From NCBI RefSeq assembly GCF_004011835.1, contig NZ_RKLN01000002.1, forward strand, positions 601,469 to 665,468: a DNA stretch of 64,000 nt. The letters run 5' to 3'. The first letter of the stretch is position 1. The number at the start of each line of letters is the position of its first letter. The position numbers and the translations under genes were made by a program. Below the pieces are notes generated by a model. It searched no databases. It saw only the letters and a list, made by a program, of their open reading frames with translations, and had not been told where the DNA came from. This document shows positions 9,512 through 20,692 of the stretch, piece by piece. This stretch comes from Rhodococcus spongiicola (GTDB lineage Bacteria > Actinomycetota > Actinomycetes > Mycobacteriales > Mycobacteriaceae).

Positions 9512-10173
9512 GAGCGGCCGAGTCCGGGTCGGCAGCCAGGCGGCTGATCCTGTTGCGCCACGGGCAGACCGAGTACAACGCCACGAACCGGATGCAAGGA
9601 CAGCTCGACACCGCGCTGTCCGATATGGGGCGCGCGCAGGCGAAGACAGCCGCGCAGGCCCTCGCCGAAAAGCGTCCGTTCGCGATCGTTGCATCCGATC
9701 TGCGGCGCGCACACGACACCGCGCTCGCACTCGGCGACCACGCCGGGCTTGCCGTCGAGACCGACAGGCGGCTCCGGGAGACGCATCTCGGAGACTGGCA
9801 GGGGCTCACCCACACTGACGTCGACGCGATCTCACCCGGCGCGCGAGCCCAGTGGCGCGCTGATGCCGAATGGGCGCCACCGGCAGGGGAGAGCCGCGTC
9901 GACGTCGCTGCCCGCAGCCTTCCGGTCGTGCAGGAATTGCTCGACCGGCACGAAGGGTGGGGATCGGAGCCGCTAGTGCTCGTGGCGCACGGCGGCCTCA
10001 TCGCCGCGTTGACCGCGCGGTTGCTCGACCTGCCGGTGGATCGGTGGCCGGTACTCGGGGGACTCGGGAACACCAGCTGGGTGCAGCTCAGCGGACATCG
10101 GGAAGGTACGGAACAAGCATGGCGGTTGGATGTATGGAACGCGTCGGCGAGCGTGGCCAGTGAAGTCCTCTGA
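9508..10173 (+). CDS. gpgP: histidine phosphatase, probable glucosyl-3-phosphoglycerate phosphatase
   Basis: A 221-residue member of the histidine phosphatase (phosphoglycerate mutase) superfamily with the phospho-His motif RHGQTEYN (His18) and the second catalytic AHGG (His161). In mycobacteria the gene at this position, Rv2419c, is GpgP. It dephosphorylates glucosyl-3-phosphoglycerate to glucosylglycerate for methylglucose lipopolysaccharide, and the downstream octT-like gene supports the same pathway here. The GTG start overlaps the rsfS stop as GTGA. The stop codon lies inside the first unit of a 27-bp tandem repeat that also encodes the next protein's N-terminus. Specificity is inferred from synteny, not from residues. 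Confidence 0.85.
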   Translation: MRAAESGSAARRLILLRHGQTEYNATNRMQGQLDTALSDMGRAQAKTAAQALAEKRPFAIVASDLRRAHDTALALGDHAGLAVETDRRLRETHLGDWQGLTHTDVDAISPGARAQWRADAEWAPPAGESRVDVAARSLPVVQELLDRHEGWGSEPLVLVAHGGLIAALTARLLDLPVDRWPVLGGLGNTSWVQLSGHREGTEQAWRLDVWNASASVASEVL

Positions 10174-10987
10174 CGGCTCGGCCGCCGCGAAGTCCTCTGA
10201 CGGCTCGGCCGCCGCGAAGTCCTCTGACGGCTCGGCCGCAGGCGACGTCCGGCCCCCCGTTCTCCTGGTGATCGCGGATTCGCTTGCCTACTACGGGCCC
10301 AAGGGCGGACTACCCGCCGACCACCCACGGATCTGGCCGACCCTGGTCGCGAAGGAACTCGGCTGGCAGGTCGAACTCGTGGCGCGGATCGGTTGGACCA
10401 GCCGGGACGCGTGGTGGGCGATCACCCAGGATCCGCGGGTGTGGGCCGCGGTATCGCGGGCCGAGGCCGTCGTATTCGCGGTCGGCGGCATGGATTCGCT
10501 GCCGTCACCGCTGCCGACGGCCCTGCGCGAACAACTGCGTTACATCCGCCCGCCTGCGCTTCGGCGCGTCGTCCGCTCCGGCTACCAGTGGCTGCAGCCG
10601 CGGCTGTCGAAGCTCGGCCGGCCGGTCGCGTTGCCGCCGGCCCTGTCGGTCCGATACCTCGAGAGGTGCCGCGACGCGCTGGCCGCGATCAGACCGGACG
10701 TGCCCGTGATCGGCACGTACCCGTCGGTGCACCGGTGCGACGCGTACGGGCGAGTGCACACCGGTCGCACGCCGGCGGTGCTGGCGCTCGAGGCGTGGTC
10801 GGCCCAGAAGTCCGTACCGATGGTCGATCTCGCGGCTGCTGTCCGCGAGAACATCTTCTCCGATCGGGCCAATCCGGACGGCATCCACTGGGGTTGGGAG
10901 GCCCACGAGGAGGTCGCGGCGGCAATGATCGACGCGATCAAGAACGTCCGCCGCCAGGCCACCTCCGTCGAGATCGAAAAGGAGTAG
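10160..10987 (+). CDS. octT: SGNH-hydrolase-like protein, probable diglucosylglycerate octanoyltransferase
   Basis: 275 residues. The SGNH fold is suggested by [10 protein letters not shown] near the N-terminus (catalytic-type Ser after Asp), the VGGMDSLPS block and the C-terminal [10 protein letters not shown] (Asp-x-x-His). At this position in M. tuberculosis lies Rv2418c (OctT), which octanoylates diglucosylglycerate early in methylglucose lipopolysaccharide synthesis, and the upstream gpgP matches. The GTG at 10160 overlaps the gpgP 3' end by 14 bases. Residues 2-28 are three copies of the nine-residue KSSDGSAAA, encoded by an exact 27-bp repeat, and are unlikely to be part of the enzyme fold. 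The acceptor and acyl specificity are inferred from context. Confidence 0.78.
   Translation: MKSSDGSAAAKSSDGSAAAKSSDGSAAGDVRPPVLLVIADSLAYYGPKGGLPADHPRIWPTLVAKELGWQVELVARIGWTSRDAWWAITQDPRVWAAVSRAEAVVFAVGGMDSLPSPLPTALREQLRYIRPPALRRVVRSGYQWLQPRLSKLGRPVALPPALSVRYLERCRDALAAIRPDVPVIGTYPSVHRCDAYGRVHTGRTPAVLALEAWSAQKSVPMVDLAAAVRENIFSDRANPDGIHWGWEAHEEVAAAMIDAIKNVRRQATSVEIEKE
10163..10243. repeat. 27-bp in-frame tandem repeat, three copies, at the gpgP/octT junction
   Basis: Units at 10163-10189, 10190-10216 and 10217-10243. The first two are identical and the third differs only at its last positions. Each unit begins aagtcctctgacggctcgg. In one frame it encodes KSSDGSAAA for octT; in the other, the first unit supplies the gpgP stop TGA, so further unit loss or gain would not alter gpgP. 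Confidence 0.95.
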
Positions 10988-10991
10988 CGAC

Positions 10992-11849
10992 GTGGCGGTC
11001 GTCGTCGTCACCGACTCCTCGTCGTGCCTGTCGCCGGAACTGGTCGACCGGTACGGCATTCGGGTCGTGCCCCTGCATGTGCTCCACGAGGGCCGCGACT
11101 TACGGGATGGCGTCGACGAGGCTCCGGACGACCTGTCCGGGGCGACCACGTCGGGGGCTTCGCCCGGGGAACTCGGGGAGGCCTACGCGGCGGCACTGGA
11201 GGCCAGTGGCGGTGACGGCGTCGTTGCCGTGCACATCTCGACCCAGCTGTCGGGAACGTGGGAGGCGGGACGTCGGGCGGCGGAGGATCTGGGCGAGAAG
11301 GTCCGGATCGTCGATTCGAAGTCGACCGGGATGGGGCTCGGCTACCCCGCCCTCGCAGCGGCCCGGGTCGCCTCCGCAGGAGGCAGCCTCGAGGCCGTCT
11401 ACCAGAAGGCTGTCGAGGTCGCGGCGGGTGGGCGCACACTGGTCGTCGTCGACCGGCTGGATCACTTGCGGCGCGGCGGGCGGATCGGTGCGGCGGCGGC
11501 CCTGCTCGGCACCGCACTGGCGATGAAGCCCGTCCTGCATCTGGTTGACGGCAACCTCGTGCTGCGGGAGAAGACACGAACGTCGACCAAGGCTCGAGCC
11601 AAGCTGGTCGACGCGGCCGTCGAGCAGGCCGGCGGGGACGCCGTCGCAGTCGCGGTGCATCATTGTCACGCGCGTGAACGTGCGGATGAGGTTGCGGCTC
11701 AGCTGAAGGAACGCATCCCGTCGATGAGCGAACTGGTCGTCACCGATATCGGCAACGTGCTTGGGGCACACGTCGGTCCAGGGGCCATCGGTGTCGTGGT
11801 CTGCCCGAGTGGTGTGGAAGTCGGGGATTCATCCACAGCCGCGCGTTGA
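10992..11849 (+). CDS. degV: DegV family fatty-acid-binding protein
   Basis: A 285-residue cytoplasmic DegV-fold protein of the type that binds a fatty acid, equivalent to FakB in firmicutes. The N-terminus has the conserved VVTDSSSCL motif, residues IRVVPLHVL follow, and HISTQLSGTW and VVVDRLDHLRRGGRI mark the second domain. The GTG start is four bases after the octT stop. In mycobacteria the equivalent gene Rv2417c sits in the same place, next to the acyltransferase octT, so a role in handling acyl groups is plausible but unproven. No FakA kinase gene is seen here. Confidence 0.9.
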   Translation: MAVVVVTDSSSCLSPELVDRYGIRVVPLHVLHEGRDLRDGVDEAPDDLSGATTSGASPGELGEAYAAALEASGGDGVVAVHISTQLSGTWEAGRRAAEDLGEKVRIVDSKSTGMGLGYPALAAARVASAGGSLEAVYQKAVEVAAGGRTLVVVDRLDHLRRGGRIGAAAALLGTALAMKPVLHLVDGNLVLREKTRTSTKARAKLVDAAVEQAGGDAVAVAVHHCHARERADEVAAQLKERIPSMSELVVTDIGNVLGAHVGPGAIGVVVCPSGVEVGDSSTAAR

Positions 11850-11868
11850 TCCACAGGTTTTCTCCACG
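11829..11868. other. cluster of DnaA-box-like 9-mers
   Basis: TCATCCACA (11829-11837), TGATCCACA (11847-11855) and TTCTCCACG (11860-11868) resemble the DnaA box TTATCCACA with one, one and two mismatches, all on the same strand within 40 bp. They lie at the degV stop and in the short gap before comEA. This is far too small to be an origin and may be chance or a regulatory site. Confidence 0.35.
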
Positions 11869-11918
11869 ACACGCTTTCAGCCGATCGTGCGTCGTCGCCG
11901 GAACCTACGGTCGCCGGT

Positions 11919-12860
11919 ATGGGTTCCGATCAGGTTCGAGCGAGGGTACGCAGTCGGCTCGCGGCGGCGTCCGCGAAATCGGCGCCAACACCCAAGAAAC
12001 ACCATTACGAGGACGACGACCTCGGTGACGACGACCTCGGTGACGACGACCTCGATGATGACGACACCTCGCCCTGGACGCCGGATTGGTTGTCCGGTAC
12101 GGACGCGGCATTCGGCGAGGGCCACCGGTCGCCGGAGACTTCCAGGTGGAGCGGGCCGCGTCTGAGCCCGGGGCGTAGAGGAGCGGCGGCGCTCGTCGCG
12201 GTCGGGCTGGTCGCGGCGGGCATCGCGGCGGTGTCGGTGTGGCGGGATCGCCCCACGGCGCAAGCGGTTCCGCCGCTGCCGACCGTCGCGGTCCGGGACG
12301 CGGAGGCCGAGCCTGGCGGTGGTGCGGTACCGACGGGGATCTCGGCAAGTCCGTCGACGCCAGCAAGCCCGTCGACGCCGCCTCTACCCGACGAGCATCT
12401 GGTGGTGAGTGTCGTCGGGCTTGTCAATCATGCCGGGCTGGTATTGCTTCCGCCCGGCTCGCGTGTTGCCGACGCTCTCGAAGCGGCGGGAGGTCCGCGG
12501 CCGGGCGCGGATCTGCTCGGGCTGAACATGGCCGAGCGCGTGGACGACGGGGACCAGATCCTCGTCGGGGTGGTGCCGCCGGACGGTGGGCCGAGCCCGG
12601 TCGGCAGCGCACGCGTGGGCGCCGGCACGGTCTCCGGCGCCGCGGTGGGCACGCAGTCGAAACGCGTCGGGAAGGTCAACCTGAACACGGCCGTGGAGAC
12701 GGAACTCGACGCGTTGCCTGGCGTAGGTCCGGTCACCGCGGCTGCGATCGTGTCCTGGCGGAAGGCCAACGGCAGGTTCACCGATGTCGAGCAGTTGACT
12801 GAGGTGGACGGCATCGGGCCGGCTCGGCTCGCGAAACTGCGGGACCTGGTAATGCTGTGA
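11919..12860 (+). CDS. comEA: ComEA-like helix-hairpin-helix DNA-binding membrane protein
   Basis: 313 residues. An acidic N-terminus with three DDDLG-type repeats (about 32-49) is followed by one transmembrane helix (about 88-108). Next come a Pro/Ser-rich linker, an SLBB-like domain (about 160-215) and a C-terminal double helix-hairpin-helix DNA-binding region with KVNLNTAVETELDALPGVG. The topology places the DNA-binding part outside the membrane, as in competence ComEA, which hands DNA to ComEC. The next gene is comEC, overlapping by four bases. ComEA/ComEC are widespread in actinobacteria even where natural transformation is not demonstrated, so actual DNA uptake here is an inference. Confidence 0.9.
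   Translation: MGSDQVRARVRSRLAAASAKSAPTPKKHHYEDDDLGDDDLGDDDLDDDDTSPWTPDWLSGTDAAFGEGHRSPETSRWSGPRLSPGRRGAAALVAVGLVAAGIAAVSVWRDRPTAQAVPPLPTVAVRDAEAEPGGGAVPTGISASPSTPASPSTPPLPDEHLVVSVVGLVNHAGLVLLPPGSRVADALEAAGGPRPGADLLGLNMAERVDDGDQILVGVVPPDGGPSPVGSARVGAGTVSGAAVGTQSKRVGKVNLNTAVETELDALPGVGPVTAAAIVSWRKANGRFTDVEQLTEVDGIGPARLAKLRDLVML
12012..12056. repeat. 15-bp tandem repeat within comEA
   Basis: Three units of gacgacgacctcggt (the third with two changes) encode the acidic DDDLG repeats in the cytoplasmic N-terminus of the ComEA-like protein. The repeat is in frame, so copy-number change would only lengthen or shorten the acidic tail. Confidence 0.85.
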
Positions 12861-15241
12861 CGGGGCAGGACCGCCCGCTCGATCTGCGTCTCGTTCCGTC
12901 CGCAGCGGTGTGCTGGGCCGTGACGATCGTGGGTCTGCTCGCGGGATGGCGGCCCGTGGCGGTACTCGCTGTCGGTCTCGCCGGGTTGGGTGCCGTCCTG
13001 ACGGGTCTCGCAACGTGCCGCAGTCACGGTGGGTGGCCGGACGCGGCTCGGGTCGCTGTGAGTGTGGGGGTCGTCGCGGCTGCGCTGCTTGGTACCGGGT
13101 TCGCCGTCGCGATCGCGGTGCGCTCGCACGCTATTGAGGTTCACCCGCTTGCGCAAAGGGCGGACTCGGGAGGCTTTGTGACGATGGCAGTCGTACTCCA
13201 AGAGGATCCGAAAGGGCTTCGCGGCAATGGATTCGGAGGTGAGGAACGGCTGTTGGTTCGGGCATCGTTGCGGGAGATTCGGGACGGCGACTCGCGTGTG
13301 AGCGTCGGCGGATCGGTGCTTGTCTTTGCTGAAGGGCCGCAGTGGGGGAGCTTGCTGCCCGGCCAGCAGGTGACCTTGCGTGGACGGCTCACGGTGCCGG
13401 AGCGCAGTGATCTCACCGTCGCCGTCGTCAGGGCCACGGGACCTCCGGTGCATGTCGAACCACCGCCTTGGATCCAGCGTTGGGCCGCCAGCATTCGCGA
13501 CCGGTTGGCTGAGGCGGCCGCGGCGGCGCTGCCGCCCGATCAAGCGGGTCTGCTGCCAGGACTGGTCGTCGGAGACACCTCCAGGCTGTCACAGGATGTC
13601 GAGGGCGAGTTCACCGCGGCTGGGCTCACGCACCTCACCGCCGTGTCCGGGGCGAACGTCTCGATCATTGTGGGTGCGGTGCTGCTCGTGGTGCGCGGAG
13701 TCGGGATGGGCCCGCGCTCTGGTGCGTTGCTGGCTGCCGCGGCACTGGCCGCATTCGTCGTCATCGCACGACCGTCGCCGAGTGTGCTTCGTGCCGCCGC
13801 GATGGGGTGTATCGCCCTGCTCGCACTGGTGACGGGGAGGCGGAAGCAGGCGTTGCCTGCGCTGGCTTCATCCGTCATCGTGCTGCTCGCCCTGTTCCCC
13901 TCGCTCGCAGTGGATTTCGGTTTCGCACTGTCGGTGGTTGCGACGGCGGGCCTGATTCTCGTGGCCCCGGTCTTGGTGGACCGAATGCGGCGCCGGGGAT
14001 GGCCGCGGTGGCTTGCTGAGATGTGCGCTGTAGCGGTGGCCGCGTTCGTGGTCACGGCGCCACTGGTGGCGGCCATGTCGGGCACCGTCAGCGTGGTGTC
14101 GATCGTCGCGAACATCCTCGTCGCGCCGGTCGTCGCACCGATCACGGTCGTCGGCGCGGTGGCCGCAGTCGTTGCCGCGGTGTGGCTGCCGGTGGCCACC
14201 CTCGTCGTGCGGATTGCGGGTCCTCCGCTGTGGTGGCTGCTCGAGGTCGCCGATCGAGCAGCGGCGGTCCCAGGAGCAACGGTCGCCGTCCCGGGCGGGC
14301 TGGAGGGGGCGGTAGTGGTGGCGGTCGGCGTCGCGGTGGTGGTGCCCGCCATGCGGTACCGATGGTTGCGGCGGATCTTATTGGCGCTCGGAGTCGGTGT
14401 GGCAGCGGTATGGATCCCTACGCGGGTGTACTACCCGGGATGGCCAGCGGCGGGATGGTCTTTCGTTGCCTGCGACGTTGGGCAGGGGGATGGGCTGGTG
14501 CTGTCCACGGGCGATGGTCGCGCCGTGGTCGTCGACGCAGGTCCGGACCCTGCGCCGATCGATCGATGTTTGCGGGCCCTCGGGGTCGCCGAGGTGGCGC
14601 TGGTGATCGTGACGCATCTGCACGCTGACCACTACGGCGGCCTCGATGGAGTACTGGACGGCCGCGCCGCCGGGGCGATCGCGATCGGTTCGACGAATCT
14701 GCCGGAGGGTGGATTTCGATTCGTCTCGGCGACGGCTGCCCGCGCCGGCGTCGCTCTGGTTCGGTTGGTTCCGGGACAGGAGCTGACTGCGGGGGAGCTG
14801 CGGTTGCAGGTCCTGGGGCCATTGGTCCCGCCGCCACGCGACCCCGACGCGGCGGACGAGGCGGCCAACGACAATTCGCTGGTGATCATGGCGCACACAC
14901 CGGCCGGGACGATCCTGCTCACCGGCGACGTGGAGGAGCCGGGACAGCGTGCGTTGCTGCAGTCGGGGGTGTCTTTGCGCGCTGACGTTCTCAAGCTGCC
15001 GCATCACGGCTCCCGCACGACGGCAAGGGAATTCATCGAAGCCGTGCGGCCGCGACTCGTGGTGATCAGCGTAGGTGCCGGCAATCCATTCGGGCACCCG
15101 AACGGGACCGTCGTCGAATGGATCGCAGCACTCGGCGCGGTAACGGCCCGCACCGATGTCGATGGCGACGTCGCCGTGGTTCGCTCCGGGGCCGGTGCAC
15201 TTGCGGTGGTGGGGAGTTCCCGTGGCACGATCGTCCGGTGA
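12857..15241 (+). CDS. comEC: ComEC/Rec2-family DNA uptake channel
   Basis: 794-residue polytopic membrane protein. Domain order is the standard one: N-terminal membrane helices plus a DUF4131 OB-like extracellular region, the Competence (ComEC) transmembrane core with [12 protein letters not shown], and a C-terminal metallo-beta-lactamase-like domain. That last domain carries the metal motif HLHADHYGG (about 589-597) and LKLPHHGS, and is thought to degrade the non-transported strand. GTG start; GTGA overlap with comEA. The holA start overlaps its stop in the same way, so comEA-comEC-holA is one operon, matching Rv2415c-Rv2413c. All metal ligands of the lactamase-like domain appear intact, suggesting a working protein. 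Confidence 0.92.
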   Translation: MTGQDRPLDLRLVPSAAVCWAVTIVGLLAGWRPVAVLAVGLAGLGAVLTGLATCRSHGGWPDAARVAVSVGVVAAALLGTGFAVAIAVRSHAIEVHPLAQRADSGGFVTMAVVLQEDPKGLRGNGFGGEERLLVRASLREIRDGDSRVSVGGSVLVFAEGPQWGSLLPGQQVTLRGRLTVPERSDLTVAVVRATGPPVHVEPPPWIQRWAASIRDRLAEAAAAALPPDQAGLLPGLVVGDTSRLSQDVEGEFTAAGLTHLTAVSGANVSIIVGAVLLVVRGVGMGPRSGALLAAAALAAFVVIARPSPSVLRAAAMGCIALLALVTGRRKQALPALASSVIVLLALFPSLAVDFGFALSVVATAGLILVAPVLVDRMRRRGWPRWLAEMCAVAVAAFVVTAPLVAAMSGTVSVVSIVANILVAPVVAPITVVGAVAAVVAAVWLPVATLVVRIAGPPLWWLLEVADRAAAVPGATVAVPGGLEGAVVVAVGVAVVVPAMRYRWLRRILLALGVGVAAVWIPTRVYYPGWPAAGWSFVACDVGQGDGLVLSTGDGRAVVVDAGPDPAPIDRCLRALGVAEVALVIVTHLHADHYGGLDGVLDGRAAGAIAIGSTNLPEGGFRFVSATAARAGVALVRLVPGQELTAGELRLQVLGPLVPPPRDPDAADEAANDNSLVIMAHTPAGTILLTGDVEEPGQRALLQSGVSLRADVLKLPHHGSRTTAREFIEAVRPRLVVISVGAGNPFGHPNGTVVEWIAALGAVTARTDVDGDVAVVRSGAGALAVVGSSRGTIVR

Positions 15242-16215
15242 GCCTCTCAACAAGATCTGATTCGCTCCACCTCGTTCTCGGCGACGAGGAATTGTTGGTC
15301 GAGCGCGCGGTCGCTTCTGTGGTCGGTGCGGTCCGTGCCTCTGCGGGTCCGACCGGCGAGGACATCCCTGTCTCGCGCCTGCGTGCCGGGGACGCGAGCG
15401 CCCCCGAGTTGGCGGAACTGCTCAGCCCCTCGCTGTTCGCGGAGGATCGGGTGATCGTGCTCGAAGCGGCCGCCGAGGCCGGCAAGGACGCGGTCACGCT
15501 CGTCCAGGACGCCGCCGCCGACTTGCCGGAAGGTGTGGTGCTGATCGTGCTGCACTCCGGCGCTGGTCGGGCGAAGGCGATGGCGGGGGTGCTGCAGAAG
15601 TCCGGCGCCATCGTGCACCAGTGCGCGAAACTCAAGCCCAGCGAGCGGGTGGACTTCGTGCGCGGTGAGTTCCGTGCCGCGGGGGTGCGGGTCGGTGCGG
15701 AGGTGCTGGAAGCGGTCGTCGAGGCCGTGGGATCGGACCTGCGCGAACTCGCAGCGGCCTGCTCGCAGTTGGTCGCCGACACCGGTGGGAAGATCGACGC
15801 GGCCGCGGTTCAGCGGTACTACTCGGGTAGGGCCGAGGTGTCGGGATTCGACGTCGCGGACAAGGCCGTTGTCGGCGACAGTCGCGGCGCGCTCGAGGCC
15901 CTGCGGTGGGCGATGCATCGTGGGGTGGCGCACGTCTTGCTCGCCGACGCGCTCGCCGATGCAGTCCACACGATCGCGAGAGTCGGCTCGGCCGGTCGCG
16001 GCGACCCGTTCCGGATGGCATCCGAGTTGGGCATGCCGCCGTGGAAGATCAAGAAGGCACAGGCGCAGGTCCGTGGGTGGGATCCCGCCTCGATCGGTGA
16101 GGCACTGCAGGTCGTCGCGAAGCTCAATGCGGACGTCAAGGGTCAGGCCGCCGACGCAGATTACGCCCTCGAGGTGGCCGTGCAGAAGGTTGCGAACCTG
16201 TACGGCGGTCGCTGA
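15238..16215 (+). CDS. holA: DNA polymerase III subunit delta
   Basis: Clamp-loader subunit that opens the beta sliding clamp. 325 residues, typical for HolA. It begins [17 protein letters not shown], and the region [18 protein letters not shown] followed by the C-terminal collar domain (AIGEALQV and [19 protein letters not shown]) fits the family. The GTG at 15238 overlaps the comEC stop (GTGA), giving translational coupling; starts further upstream would lie inside comEC. Followed by convergent rpsT across a strong bidirectional hairpin. Confidence 0.92.
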   Translation: MSLSTRSDSLHLVLGDEELLVERAVASVVGAVRASAGPTGEDIPVSRLRAGDASAPELAELLSPSLFAEDRVIVLEAAAEAGKDAVTLVQDAAADLPEGVVLIVLHSGAGRAKAMAGVLQKSGAIVHQCAKLKPSERVDFVRGEFRAAGVRVGAEVLEAVVEAVGSDLRELAAACSQLVADTGGKIDAAAVQRYYSGRAEVSGFDVADKAVVGDSRGALEALRWAMHRGVAHVLLADALADAVHTIARVGSAGRGDPFRMASELGMPPWKIKKAQAQVRGWDPASIGEALQVVAKLNADVKGQAADADYALEVAVQKVANLYGGR

Positions 16216-16299
16216 GCGTTCGGCGCCGTCACGTTCGGCGCCGTTATTCGGTGACCCAAAGAGACCGTTATTCGTTGGCCCAATGAGACCCCGAACATG

Positions 16300-16332
16300 A
16301 AGTAGCCCCCGGTCCGCGACCGAGGGCTACTT
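16300..16332. terminator. bidirectional terminator between holA and rpsT
   Basis: A 15-bp stem (AAGTAGCCCCCGGTC with GACCGAGGGCTACTT, one G-U type mismatch) and a three-base loop lie between convergent holA and rpsT. Flanking T-runs are short, so it is a hairpin-driven actinobacterial terminator that can serve both genes. Confidence 0.85.
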
Positions 16333-16369
16333 CCGCAGAGCTTGCGACGGCGGAACCGTCAGAAACTTG

Positions 16370-16630
16370 TCAGAGAGAGTTGGCGAGCTTCGCGAGCGCC
16401 GACTTCTTGTTGGCGGCCTGGTTGGCGTGAATGACGCCCTTGCTGGCTGCCTTGTCGAGCTTGCGGCTGGTGGAGATCAGGAGCTCGTTGGCCTTGTCCT
16501 TGTCACCGGCTGCCGCGGCCTCGCGGAAGGAACGGATCGCCGTACGCAGCGAGGACTTGACCGACTGGTTGCGGAGTCGGTTGCGCTCGTTGGTGCGGAT
16601 CCGCTTCACCTGGGACTTGATGTTGGCCAC
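16370..16630 (-). CDS. rpsT: 30S ribosomal protein S20
   Basis: 86-residue basic helical protein of the small subunit, binding 16S rRNA during early assembly. It begins [20 protein letters not shown], the S20 hallmark, and has the conserved [21 protein letters not shown] near the end. GTG start with an AGGA box about eight bases upstream. Monocistronic, convergent with holA, as in mycobacteria. Confidence 0.97.
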   Translation of the reverse strand: MANIKSQVKRIRTNERNRLRNQSVKSSLRTAIRSFREAAAAGDKDKANELLISTSRKLDKAASKGVIHANQAANKKSALAKLANSL

Positions 16631-16732
16631 GCGTAAAATCCTGTTCTTTGGTTTCTGTCAAAAGCTCTGGGCACACGTGTGCGCCGACCGACGACATTAC
16701 CAGTAGCCGTTTGGTGTTCTCAAATGGGCGGT

Positions 16733-17290
16733 TCAGTGCCAGCTGTAGTCGCTCTTGAGGCGCGCGGCGACGGAGTCGAAGCGTTCGCGGTCGAGGATCG
16801 CGCCCTCGCGGCGGATGCCTTCCTCGGGTACGTCGAGGACCCGGTCCAGCCGGACCCAACTCGGCCGGCTCTGTGGGTCCCACCTGCCCGAGCCCAGGGC
16901 CAACCAATCGGGATCGGTGCCGCGTTCACTGTTCGACGAGAGCATCAGCCCGAGCAGCGTGTGCCCGTCACGGCCGATGACGAGGACCGGGCGATCCTTG
17001 CCCCGGCCCGGGTCCTCCTCGTACGCGACCCACGTCCAAACGATTTCGCCCGGGTCGGCCTGCCCGTCGAGGCTGGGGGCGTACTCGATCTTCCGTGCCC
17101 GGTGCGCGGTGGGTGCGGATGTGCGTGACACGGGTCGACCGGGCGTGGCCGCAGGATGCGGCGGCCCGGCGATCGCCTCCGTAGCGCGCTTGACGGGCCG
17201 GCTGTTCTGCAGCTGCCGAAGCAGTTTCGGGCCCTGCTTGGCGGCGTAGCCGCCGAGCATTCTGCCGATGTTGCCCCAGGTGCTCGCCAT
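16733..17290 (-). CDS. PemK/MazF-like domain protein
   Basis: 185 residues. The N-terminal 60 residues are basic and Pro-rich with no recognised fold. From about residue 75 the chain resembles the PemK/MazF endoribonuclease beta barrel: PGEIVWTWVAYEEDPGRGKDRPVLVIGRDG and WVRLDRVLDVPEEGIRREGAIL. No antitoxin gene lies next to it, and it is a conserved neighbour of lepA in mycobacteria (Rv2405 position, from memory), which argues for a housekeeping role rather than a mobile toxin. It is divergently transcribed from lepA across about 150 bp. Whether it cleaves RNA is unknown. Confidence 0.7.
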   Translation of the reverse strand: MASTWGNIGRMLGGYAAKQGPKLLRQLQNSRPVKRATEAIAGPPHPAATPGRPVSRTSAPTAHRARKIEYAPSLDGQADPGEIVWTWVAYEEDPGRGKDRPVLVIGRDGHTLLGLMLSSNSERGTDPDWLALGSGRWDPQSRPSWVRLDRVLDVPEEGIRREGAILDRERFDSVAARLKSDYSWH

Positions 17291-17442
17291 GAGTTCGAGA
17301 GTAGTGGTGACGCCGACGCGAACCGGCTGCTGACCCTGGATGTGTACGCGCAGCGGTGTTCAAGGGATGATGGTGGGCGCGGGACGCGGCGGATGTCGGA
17401 CCGGGGCGGTGTAGGTGCGTGAGTGAGACGAGGGAATAGGGC

Positions 17443-19302
<1,860 letters not shown>

Positions 19303-19326
19303 GACTCGACAAGTGTGAGGGACTCG

Positions 19327-20259
19327 ATGATCGACACCTGGTTGACCCGCGAGCTAGGGCTGGAGGTGCCGATCCTCGGTGCCCCCATGGGCGGTCGCGC
19401 CGGTGGCCTCCTGGCCGGCGAGGTCACCCGCGCCGGCGGTCTCGGTCTTCTCGGGGCCGCCCGGTACGCCACCCCCGACTGGATCGCCGAGGAGTCCGCG
19501 ATCGCCCGTGAGATCGGCGGAGAACTGCTCGGTATCGGGCTGATGACCTGGTCGCTCGACGCCGACGACTCCCTGCTCGATGCGGCGCTCGCCGAGGATC
19601 CGCGGGTGGTGACGTTGTCGTTCGGCGATCCCGCACCGTACGTCGAGCGGGTCCACGAGGCCGGGGCGCTGGCGGTCTCGCAGGTCAATACGCTCGATGA
19701 CCTGCGGGTTGTGGAGCGGGCCGGGGTCGACTTCGTCATCGCGCAGGGGGGCGAGGCAGGTGGCCACACCGGACGGATTGGCACGTTGCCGCTACTGCAG
19801 GAGGTGCTCGACGCGACGACCCTGCCGGTGCTCGCAGCCGGCGGTATCGGTACGGGGCGCGGGCTGGCCGCTGTCATCGCGGCCGGTGCCGAAGGCGCCA
19901 TGATCGGCACGGCGCTACTCGCCAGCCCCGAGACGATTGGCCCGGAGTATGCACGCGCCAAGCTGATCGAGGCGAGCAGCGCCGATACCGTCTACACGTC
20001 GATCTTCGACCAGGCGCGTGACCAGCCGTGGCCGGCTCGCTGGGGTGGCCGCGCCCTCGCCAACGAGTACACCACCAAATGGCATGGGCAGGGCGCCGAC
20101 AACGAAACCCTTTCCGCAGCTTACGATCCCGAGGATCCGGATCTGGGTGTCGTGTACGCCGGTGAGGTGGCCGGTCTCGTGACGTCGGAGCGCCCCGCGG
20201 GTGAGGTGGTGCGCACCATCGCGACCGACGCGGAACGGCTGTTGCGCCGAAACTTCTGA
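19327..20259 (+). CDS. nitronate monooxygenase / 2-nitropropane dioxygenase-like flavoprotein
   Basis: 310 residues, FMN-dependent TIM barrel of the NMO/FabK superfamily. Visible motifs are VPILGAPMGGRAGG at the N-terminus, DFVIAQGGEAGGHTG (substrate/FMN site with the His of the NMO family) and LAAGGIGTGRGLAAVIAAGAEGAMIGTALL for phosphate binding. The ATG at 19327 follows GAGGGA by a few bases and is preferred over the GTG 12 bases upstream. Detoxification of alkyl nitronates is the family function; enoyl-reductase activity in related proteins makes the exact substrate uncertain. This is the last syntenic gene before an inserted island. Confidence 0.85.
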   Translation: MIDTWLTRELGLEVPILGAPMGGRAGGLLAGEVTRAGGLGLLGAARYATPDWIAEESAIAREIGGELLGIGLMTWSLDADDSLLDAALAEDPRVVTLSFGDPAPYVERVHEAGALAVSQVNTLDDLRVVERAGVDFVIAQGGEAGGHTGRIGTLPLLQEVLDATTLPVLAAGGIGTGRGLAAVIAAGAEGAMIGTALLASPETIGPEYARAKLIEASSADTVYTSIFDQARDQPWPARWGGRALANEYTTKWHGQGADNETLSAAYDPEDPDLGVVYAGEVAGLVTSERPAGEVVRTIATDAERLLRRNF

Positions 20260-20308
20260 CCCGCAGGTCATGACCGTCGAACCGTACGCCTCGGCGACAC
20301 GGGTGTAA

Positions 20309-20505
20309 TGGACCGTCGACGGGTCCTCACACCAGGTCGAGATCTACTTCTCCATCGTGCCGCGGAAACCGATCACGCCCAACGACTTCCCCGTCCTCTA
20401 CGGTCAAGCAGCGACTTGCCGCGTTTCGAAGCGCGGTATCACGCCACCGCGACGGCGTTCGCGTGGCGCCATATCGCCGCCGACCTGAGCCGACACCTCA
20501 GAACG
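20309..20505 (+). pseudogene. IS630-family transposase remnant (C-terminal end, frameshifted)
   Basis: Two frames together give the end of an IS630-type transposase. From about 20330 the frame reads HQVEIYFSIVPRKPITPNDF, matching the usual NQVEIYFSIVQRK-x-x-TPNDF block. After about 20390 the match continues in the next frame as FEARYHATATAFAWRHIAADL, matching the family's FEDRYNATA-x-PFAWKFT ending. The N-terminal and catalytic DDE parts are gone and no terminal inverted repeat was identified. It marks the left edge of the island carrying the two thiol-redox genes. Confidence 0.75.
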
Positions 20506-20580
20506 CCTCGACAACCCACGAGACCACGTCACCCGCTCGGCTGACACCATGAACCCCGAACAGTCACTACTAGAAGATTC

Positions 20581-20692
20581 AAGGTTCGGATACCTGCTAC
20601 CTAGGAAAAATTAAGGTTCGTTTACTACATTTTGGATCTCAGCAGCCTTTGGAGGCTGGTACACGTCAGTCGACCCAGGAGGGGGCGTACGT
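20581..20692 (+). promoter_or_regulatory. AT-rich upstream region of dsbA-like gene with direct repeats
   Basis: This stretch is clearly richer in A+T than its surroundings. It contains AAGGTTCG twice, at 20581-20588 and 20613-20620. The two sites start 32 bp apart, about three helical turns, so a protein could bind both on the same DNA face. AGGAGGGGG around 20679-20687 supplies a strong ribosome binding site for the gene at 20693. Confidence 0.5.

Noticed and set aside
11829-11868. Chromosomal replication origin
   Set aside because: Three weak DnaA-like boxes only, no AT-rich unwinding element and no dnaA/dnaN nearby.
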